Source: Circinella umbellata (Eukaryota > Mucoromycota > Mucoromycetes > Mucorales > Lichtheimiaceae). From it: a stretch of DNA of 58,656 nt. Below the pieces are notes generated by a model that was not told the origin of the DNA, made no database searches, and worked only from the letters and a program-made list of their open reading frames with translations. The stretch covers positions 1 through 58,656 of the forward strand of contig JAIWNF010000114.1 in assembly GCA_025093555.1 (NCBI GenBank). Direction: 5' to 3'. The translations under genes were made by a program, and so were the position numbers. This document shows, in pieces, positions 1 through 10,421 of the stretch; the stretch's first letter is position 1, and the number at the start of each line of letters is the position of its first letter.

Positions 1-2060
1 CTGCCAATTCCTCAACTTGGTTAAAAACATTTTCCTCATCATCATCTAATTTGTTAGGTGTATTATTGACATCTGTTAATAGGTTACAAAGTATCAGTAA
101 ACATTAAGTATTTACTATTAGTAAAGTAAATAGTAGTGTAGTGTTACCTTTTTCTATTTTCAACTGTTGGCCTACTAGCTGTTGGTGGGTAGATGTAGGT
201 CTGTTAATTTCTGATAGTATTGTTGTTGGTGATGATTGTTGTACTGGAACATTTTTATAAGTACGAAGTTCTAACAATCTGGCAACTACTTCAAAAAGAG
301 GATTTCCAAAATCTTGTAGACATTTATCATGTACAGTGATCATGGCGCCAAGTATCAGAACCTACTTGATCTTGACTATAACATGGCCCTTACTGACTTT
401 AATGTCATTTAGTTTTTTTTTGCTGCTTAGAAATTTCACCATATGCCACAGCTCCTTTGAAGGATCCTCAATGGAATAAAACAGGATTACCTACAGTAGA
501 TACAAAATATATATAAGAGCTGTCAGATAAACACATTACAGAGAGTCCCCGTTAATTTCATATCCATTAATTTTCATACCTCAATAACTTCACCAAAAAT
601 CAAGGAATGGTAAAAATAACATAAGAAAATTTTCACATCCCCCTTAATTTCACTTTCACAGCACTTAGCGGCATTGAATTCTTAATGGGTATGTAAATCA
701 AAAAAAAATTATGTGATAAATATAAGGATTGTAATTAAATTAGTATACAGGATGGGTTACTTTTTTTATTACGTCATTTACATGTTTTTTTAAGAGTTTA
801 TTCAATGTTTATTCTCTTCTTGTTTTTCTCGTTTCAAGTCTTTGCATATAGTACTAATATCAGGTGCCTCAAAAACAGCTTAAATTCATTTTTAGCCTAT
901 CATGCTAGCGATCGGTTTGTCATGGTTCATGGGTAAAGTTTTTTTTTCTCAGCCAGAACCCTATACTGTTCAGTTGTCAAGCCAACATTGAATGTGGTTG
1001 TTGTCATTTTGGTTTGGTATATATAAAGCAAAAATATAGAAAGATGGAATAATATAAAAAATAAATTATCTCTGCAGCTCTTGGGACTATTCTATATAGC
1101 TTTTTTTTTCAGAAAAAAAAAAGAGTTATAGACTTGCTCAAATAAAAAAGAGATAGTTACAAAAATGCATCAAGAGCGATCATATAGAAATACTCTATTA
1201 ATTGATACATATTTTGATACATTAAAAGATACTGTATACAGTAGTAAGCTGAAGTATTCAATATATGCACATTCTTGGAAAAGAATTTCATAGTATCCAT
1301 TAATTTTCACACCCCTTTATTTTCACAAAAAAATTGGGAAATGGCCCTATGAAATTAACGGGGACCCTCTGTATTACTATAAAAATATTGATAAAACTAT
1401 TTTACTATAATACAGTACCCTCATCGTCAGCAGTAGGCTCTGATATATGTATTCCAATTATACCATAACTATTCACATCTTCAAAAACTTTTAAAAATGC
1501 CCATGCATTGCTAATTTGGGCTTAAGTTAGCTGTGGTGCCTCCCAACTACCTAACCTGATTGACTGATCTATATTCAAAGAATACTCTAATACCGCTTCA
1601 CAGATAGCAGCAAGCCCTAGGTGACCGTCGTGAATTACACCTTTACCTTTACAAAACGCGCCCAACTTAAGGCCTCCTTTGCAAACAATCTTAAAATCAC
1701 GTTGAATCTTACTTAAGTCACTATTGACACCACGACCAGATTTTACAACTGACTCGCTCTCTAACAGTTTCTAAAGCGAACTTAGTAATTCGTCAAGGTC
1801 AGACACACATAATACAAGCACACAATTATTATCTGTAATTTGAATTGTTGTGATTTTTTCTTGCTAATATGTCTGAGTATTATAAGGCCATTCACAATCA
1901 AATTCAATGGCTTGAAAAGTTCCATTATTAATGAAGTTGGTGGCACAAGTTTCAATATTAAGAAATCCATGAATACATTTAATGTCCATATTGTTTGGGA
2001 TAGTCAGCAGTGGGTAATGACGGACATTTAAAGGTTCTTGTGATTCTTCTTCAGTTACAG
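1..2060 (-). pseudogene. exo0: decayed transposase-exonuclease gene, C-terminal half (runs off left edge)
   Basis: Read on the minus strand, 1430-2060 encodes a DEDD 3'-5' exonuclease domain: motif I FDCEW, a motif II region GRGVNSDL, then a motif III-like segment near 1520. It is homologous to the exonuclease in element X at about 12.4-12.9 kb. Three in-frame stops interrupt an otherwise open frame. After a pogo-filled intron the frame resumes at about 478, with a stop, a poly-A frameshift near 420 and another stop, and then a conserved patch (CLQDFGNPLFEVV) up to 149. A further intron at about 77-148 leads to an acidic exon that leaves the window. The N-terminal half is absent because T1 abuts at 2061. 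Seen directly: motifs and stops. Inferred: a dead copy of the X gene family. Confidence 0.75.
539..1371 (-). mobile_element. Pogo/Tigger-like deleted element with TA target duplication
   Basis: The ends are inverted copies of CAGAG[AG]GTCCCCGTTAATTT, matching over about 24 bp with one mismatch, and each is flanked by TA (537-538 and 1372-1373). The interior keeps a minus-strand remnant at about 780-1010 resembling a CENP-B/pogo N-terminal helix-turn-helix (LTTEQYRVLAEKKKLYP, then a frame change, then APDISTICKDLKREK). It has stops and a frameshift, and no catalytic core. At 833 bp it is an internally deleted, non-autonomous copy. It lies inside an intron of exo0 whose donor and acceptor are still recognisable on both sides. 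Confidence 0.72.
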
Positions 2061-2105
2061 CACCATGGGAAATTTTCGCGCGATTCGCGAGGTTCGCGAG
2101 GTTCA
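2061..2105. repeat. T1 left terminal inverted repeat with CGCGAGGTT iterations
   Basis: CACCATGGGAAATTT is followed by about 1.5 to 2 units of GATTCGCGAGGTTCGCGAGG. The same string occurs inverted at 26415-26461 and nowhere else in the window that I saw. GC-rich short iterations next to the tip in otherwise AT-rich DNA fit subterminal transposase-binding sites of CACTA-type elements (inference). Confidence 0.8.
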
Positions 2106-2273
2106 CGGTATAGGATTATAACTCAGTGCAGGCAGGTTCTTAATTTAGATATTTGTACTCTCGAACGTAACCATATGAAGTTTTAGTCTATTTATATCTC
2201 TGTCACTCCTTTAACTAATAATACAGTCCAAATCAATATAAAGAATAATAGTATATTTTTCAAAAAAAAAGGT

Positions 2274-2478
2274 TTATTTCATTTGCCAATGATTTGTCGG
2301 AACAACGGCATTTGTTTTACTTCTCTGCCGTTTTGAAGAAGGTGTGGAGGAGGACGGAAAAGAGGAAAGACCAAAGCTGCCTTGTGGTCGCTTAGGATAC
2401 CAGTTATCCTGCATAAGAATAACCGGATCTGACGCGGAAGAAGTAGAAGAGGAGGAAGGAATGGAGAACGAAGGGAGC

Positions 2479-2510
<32 letters not shown>

Positions 2511-3698
2511 GAAGAAGTTGCAGCAGCAGACAAACTATATTTATATAAAGATTATGATCAGAATTTATGATCAGAATTCATGGAATAAAATGAGTACTTT
2601 AAATTGTTATTTTGCTTACCTGGCGTTTGCTGCTATGCTATTGTCATCTTCGTCTTCAAATAACGTCCTAATATTAAATATAAAAGAAAATATTATTATT
2701 AATACAGTTTATTTATTGACCATGTACATAACTTACGAAGACATAACGGCGGACAATCCACTCTCGCTTGCCGTATCCATGTAACTTCTATAATATTAAG
2801 AAAGAAAAATGTGTGAGAACACACATATATATACATTATTTGATGTATTGCCCATTAGTTAATAAAACATACCCCGAATACATGGATGCCGTACGAACAA
2901 GAGCTTGTTTTTTATCTCTATAATAAATGTAAATCGTCAATACTTTTTTAATCTATATTCATATTTATATATATATAAATCCCAGTACATACCTTTGAGA
3001 AGTACTAATGTGCTTCTCAAAAAGATAGTACACCAAGTAGAGAGACACCCGATTTTTCTCACACAAATCAATTGGGATGTCATCTAAATGGTGCTTCAAA
3101 TAGATTGAGACATCCATGGCCAACTTGTCTCTAGCCGTTTCGGTGAGCCCACGGAAAGTTTTGCTTGTTTTATTGGGACGGGCATCCCAAACGGCTACAG
3201 GTCGTTTATGGAATTTATCCACAATCTTGACCATGGTGTCCATTATTGCAAGTTTATTGGGGCCAGTAAGCTGCAAGACCTCGCCGATGAAGTGTTTTCT
3301 AATGAGGCCCTGCGTGATCTTACTGGCATCCAGCTTGCGAATCATGCCCGCCACAGGAATACGGTATTCCGCCATTCGTTTGTACGGCTGGATGTCCCGA
3401 GAAACATCCAACAAGGGATCATCGTCCACGAGATGGTGTTGCTGTTGCTGCTGCTGCTGTTGTCTATGGGCTGGGTTTTGCACGGACAGTGCTTCTTTAA
3501 TAAGAGCGACGGATGACTCAAGGTTAGTCACCTTCTCATCAACCTTGGCCATCCAGCTGCACACGTCTTGCATAAGGACATACCAATTAGGTGGAGGAGG
3601 AGGATGGGCGTATTGCGGATACACCGATTGGTAATATGCTTGGTGTTGCTGCTGTTGTTGAGGAGGTTGTTGCTGGAGAGGTTGTTGTTGGGGTTCAT
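2274..3698 (-). CDS. T1 accessory protein (second gene of CACTA-like element), probably frameshifted near its start
   Basis: Multi-exon gene divergent from the T1 transposase. The main exon (about 3694-2998) begins with a Q- and P-rich stretch, then a heptad-like segment (WMAKVDEKVTNLESSVALI) and a polyQ tract of 8. The core ends with IDLCEKNRVSLYLVYYLFEK, matching the CEK core of the T2 and T3 homologues. Short exons follow (about 2880, 2760, 2660), separated by GT-AG introns. The last exon is polyN- and Ser-rich and ends with the basic stretch SSKRQRSKT before TAA at 2274. The ATG at 3698 gives MNPNN, like T2, but is one base out of frame with the Q-rich frame, so either the start is elsewhere or a 1-bp change has occurred. 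The role is unknown; by position it parallels TnpA-like accessory proteins (inference). Confidence 0.6.
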
Positions 3699-4068
3699 TT
3701 CAAAATGCGAAGTAATTGAAACAGATGAAACAAAAGAATTCCTTTTAATTCAGATCGCTTCGTCATGTATTCAAAAATGTTGCACAGAACATAGTCACAA
3801 AATCAACAATCACATAATATAAAGTAGTACAAAAAAATGTTTGGTAAGTATTACTTCTTGAAATAGCTGGTTAAATCTTATACTTTACCTTATTGTGATT
3901 ATTCATCCTGATTAACAAATTGGAAGACCATAACTGTTCCATACACGCATATTGATATACCTGGTCATTGATGAGGATCTAATATAAATAGAGAGATTAT
4001 TTCATTTGTCTTTTTATTTCATTAATTCTGATATATATAACATCTACCTTACCCACTACTACCAAATC
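3699..4068. promoter_or_regulatory. T1 divergent intergenic region
   Basis: These 370 bp separate the start of the accessory gene (minus strand) from the zinc-finger exon of the transposase (plus strand). T2 and T3 have equivalent gaps of about 224 and 209 bp. A shared bidirectional promoter is the simplest reading of the head-to-head layout. No specific promoter motif was identified. Confidence 0.4.
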
Positions 4069-5896
4069 ATGCCTAGAACTATCCTTAGTCATTGTGATAA
4101 ATGCAAATTATATTGGAAAAAAACACTGTTCCAGCAACATTATAGTACTTGTGGTAATATATTATTCATACTTATGAAGATCAATTATATTTATAATATA
4201 TTTTTTTATTATTTTAATTTTATTTATACTTCTAGTAAATCATAATTATTCTAATTAAAATTTACACCTCTAATTATATTTCTAAAATAGAACTGCTAAG
4301 ACAAAATCAAAGATTTTTATAGAGTTCTATTCTAGTCAATCTCTCTAAGAGAAAGTAACATAAAGAGTCGCGTTGCAAGTCCTAGACTTACAACTTCTTC
4401 TAAATTAATAATTAACTTTAAAACTTTATAAATAAAACAATCTGAACATTTCTCTATGAAAACTCCAAAATCAATCAGTACTGAAAAAATTCTAAACATT
4501 GTCATACCTTTAATTAATATCAGATCCTAATGCTTTCCGAGCTCTCTCAAGAAATAACATCATTAATCCCGAAATTTTGCTCGAAGCTCCTGCCACCACC
4601 ACAGCCATTCCATTCATTGTATCTGGGTCTGTGTGGTATATGTGCACCGCATAATTACCTAATCATAATAATCCTAATATAATTATAATATAAACTGACA
4701 AGCAAAGCTTATAATAAGCACATGTCGGTTGCTTTACAAATAATACATCACTGTATAAATAATAATCATAACAAATCGTATATATAATAGTACTTATAAA
4801 TCATACACATCATTAAGAAGATCATTAAACATAAGATGTTTATTTATTCATATCATAATATACAATAATATCCATCATCAATGGATAGGAAATATAAAAT
4901 AGAAATATATATAAAGACTTACAATTTAATAATTTAATTCATTCATTCTTTTTATCATATCTTTTATAATCAATCTCTAATAAAAGACATATAAGATTCT
5001 CAAAATATTTATTACTGTTATTCATTTTTTTCTCTATTCTATTAAATTCTACTTAACCACTTATCTTTATATATATTTCACCCTTACTTCAGTCTGCTGA
5101 TTTTTCAATGGATCGTGATACTGAACAAGATCATAAATCAATGGGTTCATTTGGAGGCGACTTTGGTGTTAATGGTAATAGTGGTCAAGAGTATGAACAA
5201 AGAACAGACCCTGATGAAAATGATGATAATGTAACTGATGACAATTACATGGATGATGATAATGATAATGATGATGATGAACCGCAACCATCCGATCTTC
5301 AAGAAGTAAGTGAGAGTATCAAAGATGAGGAGTCGATAGACGAATATGTTGACCCTTGGGATAATGAACCTTCATTGCCTACAAATGTCCCCATTGTCGA
5401 AACCGTGTATCATTTTACCGAACTTCCAAAGCACGCGCAAAAGAGTTACAAGCTGTATGCATGGATCCAACAGTTTAACATCAGCCGCGACGCCTATGGT
5501 ACTTTACTCAAAATGTTGAACAAGTGGATTATGAAAGAAGGTTTTGGTAAGTACAAATTACATTAAATATATCTATATAAATATGATCTGCTGTATTTTA
5601 TTAACGGAAATTTCAGAAAATATACCTTTATATTCACCAGCCAAGAGCGAGGCGCGCCTAGAGCGAATGTTCGATGTCAAGGAGACCAAGTATCGCATAT
5701 GTCCCAAGCATTGTAGACTTTTCCCCCTCAATTCAGTTGATCCTTGCAAGTGCAATGCTTTGCAATTTAAACAGAATGGAAATCCTATTGAAACAATGTC
5801 ATACTTCCCATTGTCAAGACAACTGGCAATGTTCATCGCAGATCCTTACATTTGTGAATCTATACACGAAAAAGTAAGCCATGAAGCTGACCCTGG
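4069..5896 (+). pseudogene. T1 Tnp2-type transposase, N-terminal block
   Basis: Exon 1 (4069-4153) encodes a C2HC finger: C-x2-C, then H-x4-C. The next exon (5093-5546) is a very acidic, disordered segment ending in a helical region (YAWIQQFNISRDAYGTLLKM). An intron with donor GTAAGT leads to the exon starting at 5617, which carries a zinc-ribbon-like CPKHCRLFP…CKC and the conserved YFPLSRQLAMFIAD. The frame is cut at 5896 by element A, between the codons for DPG and the continuation ILTDIFDG at 8337. The intron at 4154-5092 is unusually long (about 940 bp, others 60-130) and may hide a decayed insertion. Its content is AT-rich and I recognise nothing in it. Homologous to the T2 and T3 transposases block by block. 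Confidence 0.8.
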
Positions 5897-6037
5897 AGGA
5901 CTAATCGGATTAGTCCTATATAGATTAAAATCAGTAGATTTCTAATTATCGGATGATTTTTAAAAATCAAAAAAACAAAATTGAATTTTTTTTATATTAT
6001 AAAAGTATAATATCAATAATACAATTTAAAAGCAAAT

Positions 6038-6529
6038 ATGGTTATCCTTAACACAGAAATTCTTATATGCAAAAAAACTATGGTTAACTCTATTAAAAAT
6101 ATTATGAATCAAGTGATAGAGAAGTGTTTTGATGATGAAATTTTATGCCAAACAAAAGAAAAAAAACAAAAGATGATGGAAAGTATAATAAAGGAAAAAA
6201 TGAAAGAAACTCAATCAAATAATTTTTGGTACATCAATAGCAGTCATAACATATGTACATATATTCATAAAAGAGGAAAAAGTGAAGGATATATGTGCCA
6301 TCGAAAAATAAAAACAAATATAGGTGGTAATAAGTCGGATTTTCTATGCTCCCGACACAGTAAGATCCATACACCAAAAAAAAGAGTGAAAAAAGTAGAA
6401 ATTCCTATAAGTTTTGAAAAAAAGAGAAAAGATATAAAAGAAATTAAAAAAAGAAAAGTAAAAAAAAATGATATATGTAGTAGAGGGATACTTAACTTTA
6501 CTGATGTTATTAATAAGTTAACAAAATAA
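6038..6529 (+). CDS. Element A small basic Cys/His protein (163 aa)
   Basis: Not a family I can name. It is Lys-rich and very AT-rich in codon use. Residues about 70-105 have the pattern C-x10 or so-C-HRKI…FLCSRH, followed by KIHTPKKR. The same spacing (…CNKKI…WKCSKH…KPK) occurs near the N-terminus of the element B protein, so the two are homologous in their first zinc-like motif. The tail is an alternating KK/EI basic stretch, plausibly nuclear-localising or nucleic-acid-binding. It shares the element with the chromodomain transposase, so a DNA-binding accessory role is inferred. The start chosen is the first ATG after the TIR region, and a later ATG (6080) is possible. Confidence 0.6.
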   Translation: MVILNTEILICKKTMVNSIKNIMNQVIEKCFDDEILCQTKEKKQKMMESIIKEKMKETQSNNFWYINSSHNICTYIHKRGKSEGYMCHRKIKTNIGGNKSDFLCSRHSKIHTPKKRVKKVEIPISFEKKRKDIKEIKKRKVKKNDICSRGILNFTDVINKLTK

Positions 6530-6746
6530 ACTATACTAACTTATATATGATATATAAAAATAAAATAAAAAAAGAATTAAAAGTTTTTATATAGGTAACA
6601 ATGGGATACTTCACTTTAATGATATTTTAAAAAGAATAATAGTTTAATTTAGTATTGATAATATATCAAAATAATAACAAATAAGGGGCTATTATGTACA
6701 TAATTATAGTATAATTATGACATGCCCCCACTATGCAATTTTTTCT

Positions 6747-8246
6747 TTAAAGGTTTTTTTCTTTCATATAATCATTAATAATATCTTTTGTATTAAAATT
6801 ATTTTGTTTAACCCAGCTATTTTCATCATTGCTATAACCAACCCATTTTACATAAAATATTAGTTTATTATTATTATCAACCATATGGTCTATTATTTTT
6901 TCTACCTGAAATATATTATCATTACTATTACTTTTTTGTTGATTACGTTTCCTTTTTTTAGGAGAATTATCTATTAAAATTTCATTATTATCCATATTAT
7001 CCTCTGTATTTTTTTCAATATCTTCTATATTTAAATTTAAAATTTTAGCTTGTAATTCTCTCATCTCATTATATTGCTTATTTACTTTTTGTTCATTACT
7101 AAAAACTAAATTAATTTTATTTATTTTTGTAGGAAATTCAAACCTATCACCATACCATGCCATATGATGAGGTAGAATTTCTATATCATAATTTTCACAA
7201 AAGTTATGAATATTTTTTAATAAGCACGAAACACGGAATTGAAGGTTATAATATTTCTTATCAGACATTTGTAATGCTGCCTTATTATTATTAAATCTAT
7301 TAAATTTTGATGCTAATATAGAAAATTGACTTTCAATTTCAGATCTAAATGAGCCAAATTTATTATTATAATTTAATTCATTAACAGTTAAATTTTTATT
7401 AACTTCTTTTCTAATCGGATAAACAAAATTATTATAACAAAAATCATAACCATATTCATTTGCATTTTCTATAAATTTCTCAACAAATAAATTATATCCT
7501 CCATCCATTGCAATACAATCTAATTTATTTATATTTTTGTATAGTTTCATATTAAGAAACATTGTTCCATCATTACCTTTTGCGCATTTTTCACTATTAG
7601 AAATATATAATATACTTTTATTTATATCTACTACAATTTGAGTTCTCAATCCTGGACCTTTTAATTTATATGAGTATAATCCGCTTGAACTTTCATTTGG
7701 GCTATAATATTTTACTTTACTATCATGGCCATCAATGTATAAAGTTACATTTTCAAAACCATTTGGATTATATGCATTTGCTGCTAGAACTCTAATTTTT
7801 ATATTTGAAAATAAATTTTCTAAATCAATTTTTACTTGTTTATTAATATTATTATAATTATTTATCCAAAAATCTTTATATAAATCATAAAACGATGTAT
7901 ATGGAATTATATTTACCATCTCAGGTCCTGATCTACCAGATACTATATGATATAACAAAATTAACCCTTTTTCTATTTCGCGATAAGGACCTGGATATTC
8001 TCTGTTAGTATATAATTTAGTTAAAAAATAATAAACAGGAATATATCCTAATTTTTCTAATAATTCATTTTTTATATCTTTCATAATTTCATTATTTTTT
8101 ATATCTTTTATTTTCGTACGATGATTAAATCTACTTTTCATTTCAGGCCAAGGATCTTTTAAAAAGGTCCAATTATTAATTATTAATTTATTAACTTCAT
8201 CATTTAATTTATTTTTAAATTCGATATTTATATTATCAATATCCAT
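6747..8246 (-). CDS. Element A DDE transposase with C-terminal chromodomain (499 aa)
   Basis: Single uninterrupted exon. The middle carries a DDE-type RNase-H-like core: LYIDGHDSK (first Asp, about residue 170), CIAMDGGYN (second Asp, about 245) and SEIESQFSILASKFNRF (Glu, about 310). This layout matches the DDE_4/IS5-like group. A basic, low-complexity linker with KKRKR follows, then a chromodomain from about residue 445 to the end: FQVEKIIDH, FYVKWVGYS and the ENSWVKQNNF strand with its typical aromatic residues. The chromodomain suggests recognition of methylated histone tails and so biased integration, as in chromoviruses (inference). No stop or frameshift was seen, so it may be functional. 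Similar chromo-domain transposase-like proteins are, as I recall, common in mucoralean fungi. Confidence 0.85.
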   Translation of the reverse strand: MDIDNINIEFKNKLNDEVNKLIINNWTFLKDPWPEMKSRFNHRTKIKDIKNNEIMKDIKNELLEKLGYIPVYYFLTKLYTNREYPGPYREIEKGLILLYHIVSGRSGPEMVNIIPYTSFYDLYKDFWINNYNNINKQVKIDLENLFSNIKIRVLAANAYNPNGFENVTLYIDGHDSKVKYYSPNESSSGLYSYKLKGPGLRTQIVVDINKSILYISNSEKCAKGNDGTMFLNMKLYKNINKLDCIAMDGGYNLFVEKFIENANEYGYDFCYNNFVYPIRKEVNKNLTVNELNYNNKFGSFRSEIESQFSILASKFNRFNNNKAALQMSDKKYYNLQFRVSCLLKNIHNFCENYDIEILPHHMAWYGDRFEFPTKINKINLVFSNEQKVNKQYNEMRELQAKILNLNIEDIEKNTEDNMDNNEILIDNSPKKRKRNQQKSNSNDNIFQVEKIIDHMVDNNNKLIFYVKWVGYSNDENSWVKQNNFNTKDIINDYMKEKNL

Positions 8247-8336
8247 TTTCTATCACATTGTTTTTTCAATTTTTATTGAGTTTATTTTATTAATAGATAA
8301 TAATATAATCAAGTCAATTCCGACTTGTCCCCCTGG

Positions 8337-10421
8337 CATATTAACTGATATATTTGATGGATCCATATATCAGTCATTCAAACCAACTCTCTTTCGCAAC
8401 CAATCATCTACCAATCTTGACCTCGCTGTATCTTTATTTGTGGATGGGTTCACTCCATTCAAAGGGGGAAATTCCAGGTTGACAATTGTTCACTTGGTTT
8501 TGCTGTCGCTCCCTCTACTTGAAAGGCAAGTATCTACTATTATTTTTTATTATTCAACTATATACTATTATTTTTTATACTCCTTCACAATTACTTACAC
8601 AATATTGTATTGTCATCAAATAGATACAAGGCACAAAACATGATGCAAGTCGCTATAATACCTGCCGATCATACTGGGAACATTTACAGTTTTCTTCGTT
8701 CATTGATGAATGAGTTGCGTGTTCTTGAGGATGCTGGGATGATAGTTGATTGTGCAGATGGGCCAATCAATGTCAAAGTACATTACTTACTTGCGTCAGG
8801 CGATATCATCGGCGTTCAAGAGTTGATCCATCACTCAGGTTGTATGTCATTGTATGGTTGCCGTCAATGCCGAATAACTACAGTCCGAGAAATTAGTCCA
8901 GCAGGTCGAGGATATGGCAGATACTATACTGGAACAATCGAAATGTCTACTCCAAGAACGGATGATGAATTTAAAGGAGATAACAATGTAAGTTTAGCAC
9001 AATACAAACGCATGATGATAAATAATACGCAGGATTGTCTATTTATTTTTCGATAACTTACTTTATTAATCTGGTTACGGATAATTATAATTAGTCATGT
9101 TTTTGAACAAAAAATAGGAATATGGTATTAGCAAGGCCACAGATTTTGCCCAACTGAAATCGTTCCATGGTTATTCCTTTTTTGGATTGAACGAACTACA
9201 TCTTATAGGCGCGAATGTTATGAAGAAAATATGGCAAATGGTATCCGATGACTTTGCTACTGATGTGAATATGACCATCCTACTACCAAAGCAAGCATGT
9301 TCAGCTATTGGGAGTGCTATAACTGCATCAGCTGCAACAGTACCATCTGCTATATTTGAAGGAGGTTTCAGAGGTAATTAATGAACATAGTTTATGAGAA
9401 AAACTTATTTATCTATATAAATATTAACTTACTTCTCATATATTTAGATGTGTACAAGAAAGCTGGTCTAATGCGATCTGTTGATTGGATCGTTTTCTTG
9501 TAAGCAGTGGTCCCCACATTAGTCTTCGAACATCTTGTAGAAGAATACACGTCTTTGGCGGACCAAGTGAACGCGGTCATGTCTCTGGTAATTGGGTGTA
9601 CTCTGGCTCTTCAGTGGAATATGGACCAGGAAGGTCTTGCCAATATCAACACGTAAGTTCATAATAATCAAATTATTCAAGCCTAACTATAACTAACAAT
9701 GAACCATATCTATAGAAATCTTAACGCTTGACATATCCATATGAAGAACAGAGTCAGTACCAACATGTACAATGTCAACTTCCATTATCTTCGCCACATC
9801 CATGAAACGTGCTTGAAACTAGGCCTATTGCGAAGCTATAGCACACGTTCTGCCGAATGTGTGATTGGTACGTTAACACATCATTAACAAACATATATTT
9901 TATTTTAACATATAAACATATACTTACCAATTCTCCAATGTTTGTATAGGGTTCTTTAAAAGACATATCAAGCAACGTGTTTTCCCTGGCTCCAATGCTG
10001 CCAACATCATAAAACGTCACATAATCACACATGCCTATCGCCGCATGTACGTCAAAGAAGATATAGTAGAGGAAGTAGAGGAAGCAGAAGAAGATGAAGA
10101 CATAACTGACGGTGACCAATATACCATTCCGAATGGTAACCAAGAAATTAAACTGTGGGATTGGCACCATACCATGCTGGAGATGTATTCCAGTAAGTAC
10201 AGCCTGTTCCGCTATCTTCAAAAGTATTGGCACAACCAATTTCGCAATAGTCGAGTGCACACTAGTACATTGGATACCTAGATTCGAGTTGGAAAACGTC
10301 TCTTCAAAACAGACACTGTCTTTAGGCGTGAAGAATATCCTGGAATGGTGCGCAAGTTAGATACCCTGGTAAAGCTAAGGCTTCCAATTAGAGGACGTAG
10401 TGGCAGTATGGCCTTCTATTT
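8337..10421 (+). pseudogene. T1 Tnp2-type transposase, central block
   Basis: Continues from 5896. It contains SLFVDGFTPFKGG (probable first catalytic Asp), then a GC-AG intron (AG|GCAAGT at 8526; acceptor 8623). Next come the conserved HYLLASGDIIGVQELIHHSG, SLYGCRQCR zinc pair and GLNELHLIGANV. Further exons begin at 9118, 9448, 9716 and 9950, with YSTRSAECVI marking the probable catalytic Glu. Three nonsense codons break the gene relative to T2 and T3: TAA 9501, TGA 9729 and TAG 10279. The block ends at SGSMAFY where element X enters. It continues without loss at 23383 (FGELMLFF), so this block and the C-terminal block are one gene. Confidence 0.82.

Larger units (their letters stand above)
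5897..8331. mobile_element. Element A: chromodomain-DDE transposon with 12-bp TIR and 5-bp TSD
   Basis: The left tip is AGGACTAATCGG and the right tip, reverse-complemented, is GGGACAAGTCGG. Both are flanked by CCTGG (5892-5896 and 8332-8336), and removing the element plus one copy restores the T1 transposase frame (…DPGILTDIFDG). The left tip is also half of a perfect palindrome, AGGACTAATC-G-GATTAGTCCT. It carries a small Cys/His ORF on the plus strand and a transposase on the minus strand, convergent. It is much more AT-rich than the surrounding T1 exons. Element B has the same tips and a near-identical left subterminal region (AAAAATC, then AAAAAACAAAA and TTGAATTTTT). The superfamily is unassigned by me: a DDE_4/IS5-like core, but neither the 3-bp TSD of Harbinger nor the 2-bp TSD of ISL2EU. 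Confidence 0.85.

Noticed and set aside
1840..2031. Plus-strand frame in the left edge region
   Set aside because: Shadow of exo0, whose minus-strand frame carries the exonuclease motifs.
2344..2784. Plus-strand open frame with a poly-Leu run resembling a membrane segment
   Set aside because: Antisense of the polyN/polyT repeat in the last exons of the T1 accessory gene. The minus-strand frames agree with T2 and T3.
3116..3634. Plus-strand open frame of 172 codons with a poly-Cys run
   Set aside because: Antisense shadow of the polyQ-containing T1 accessory exon.
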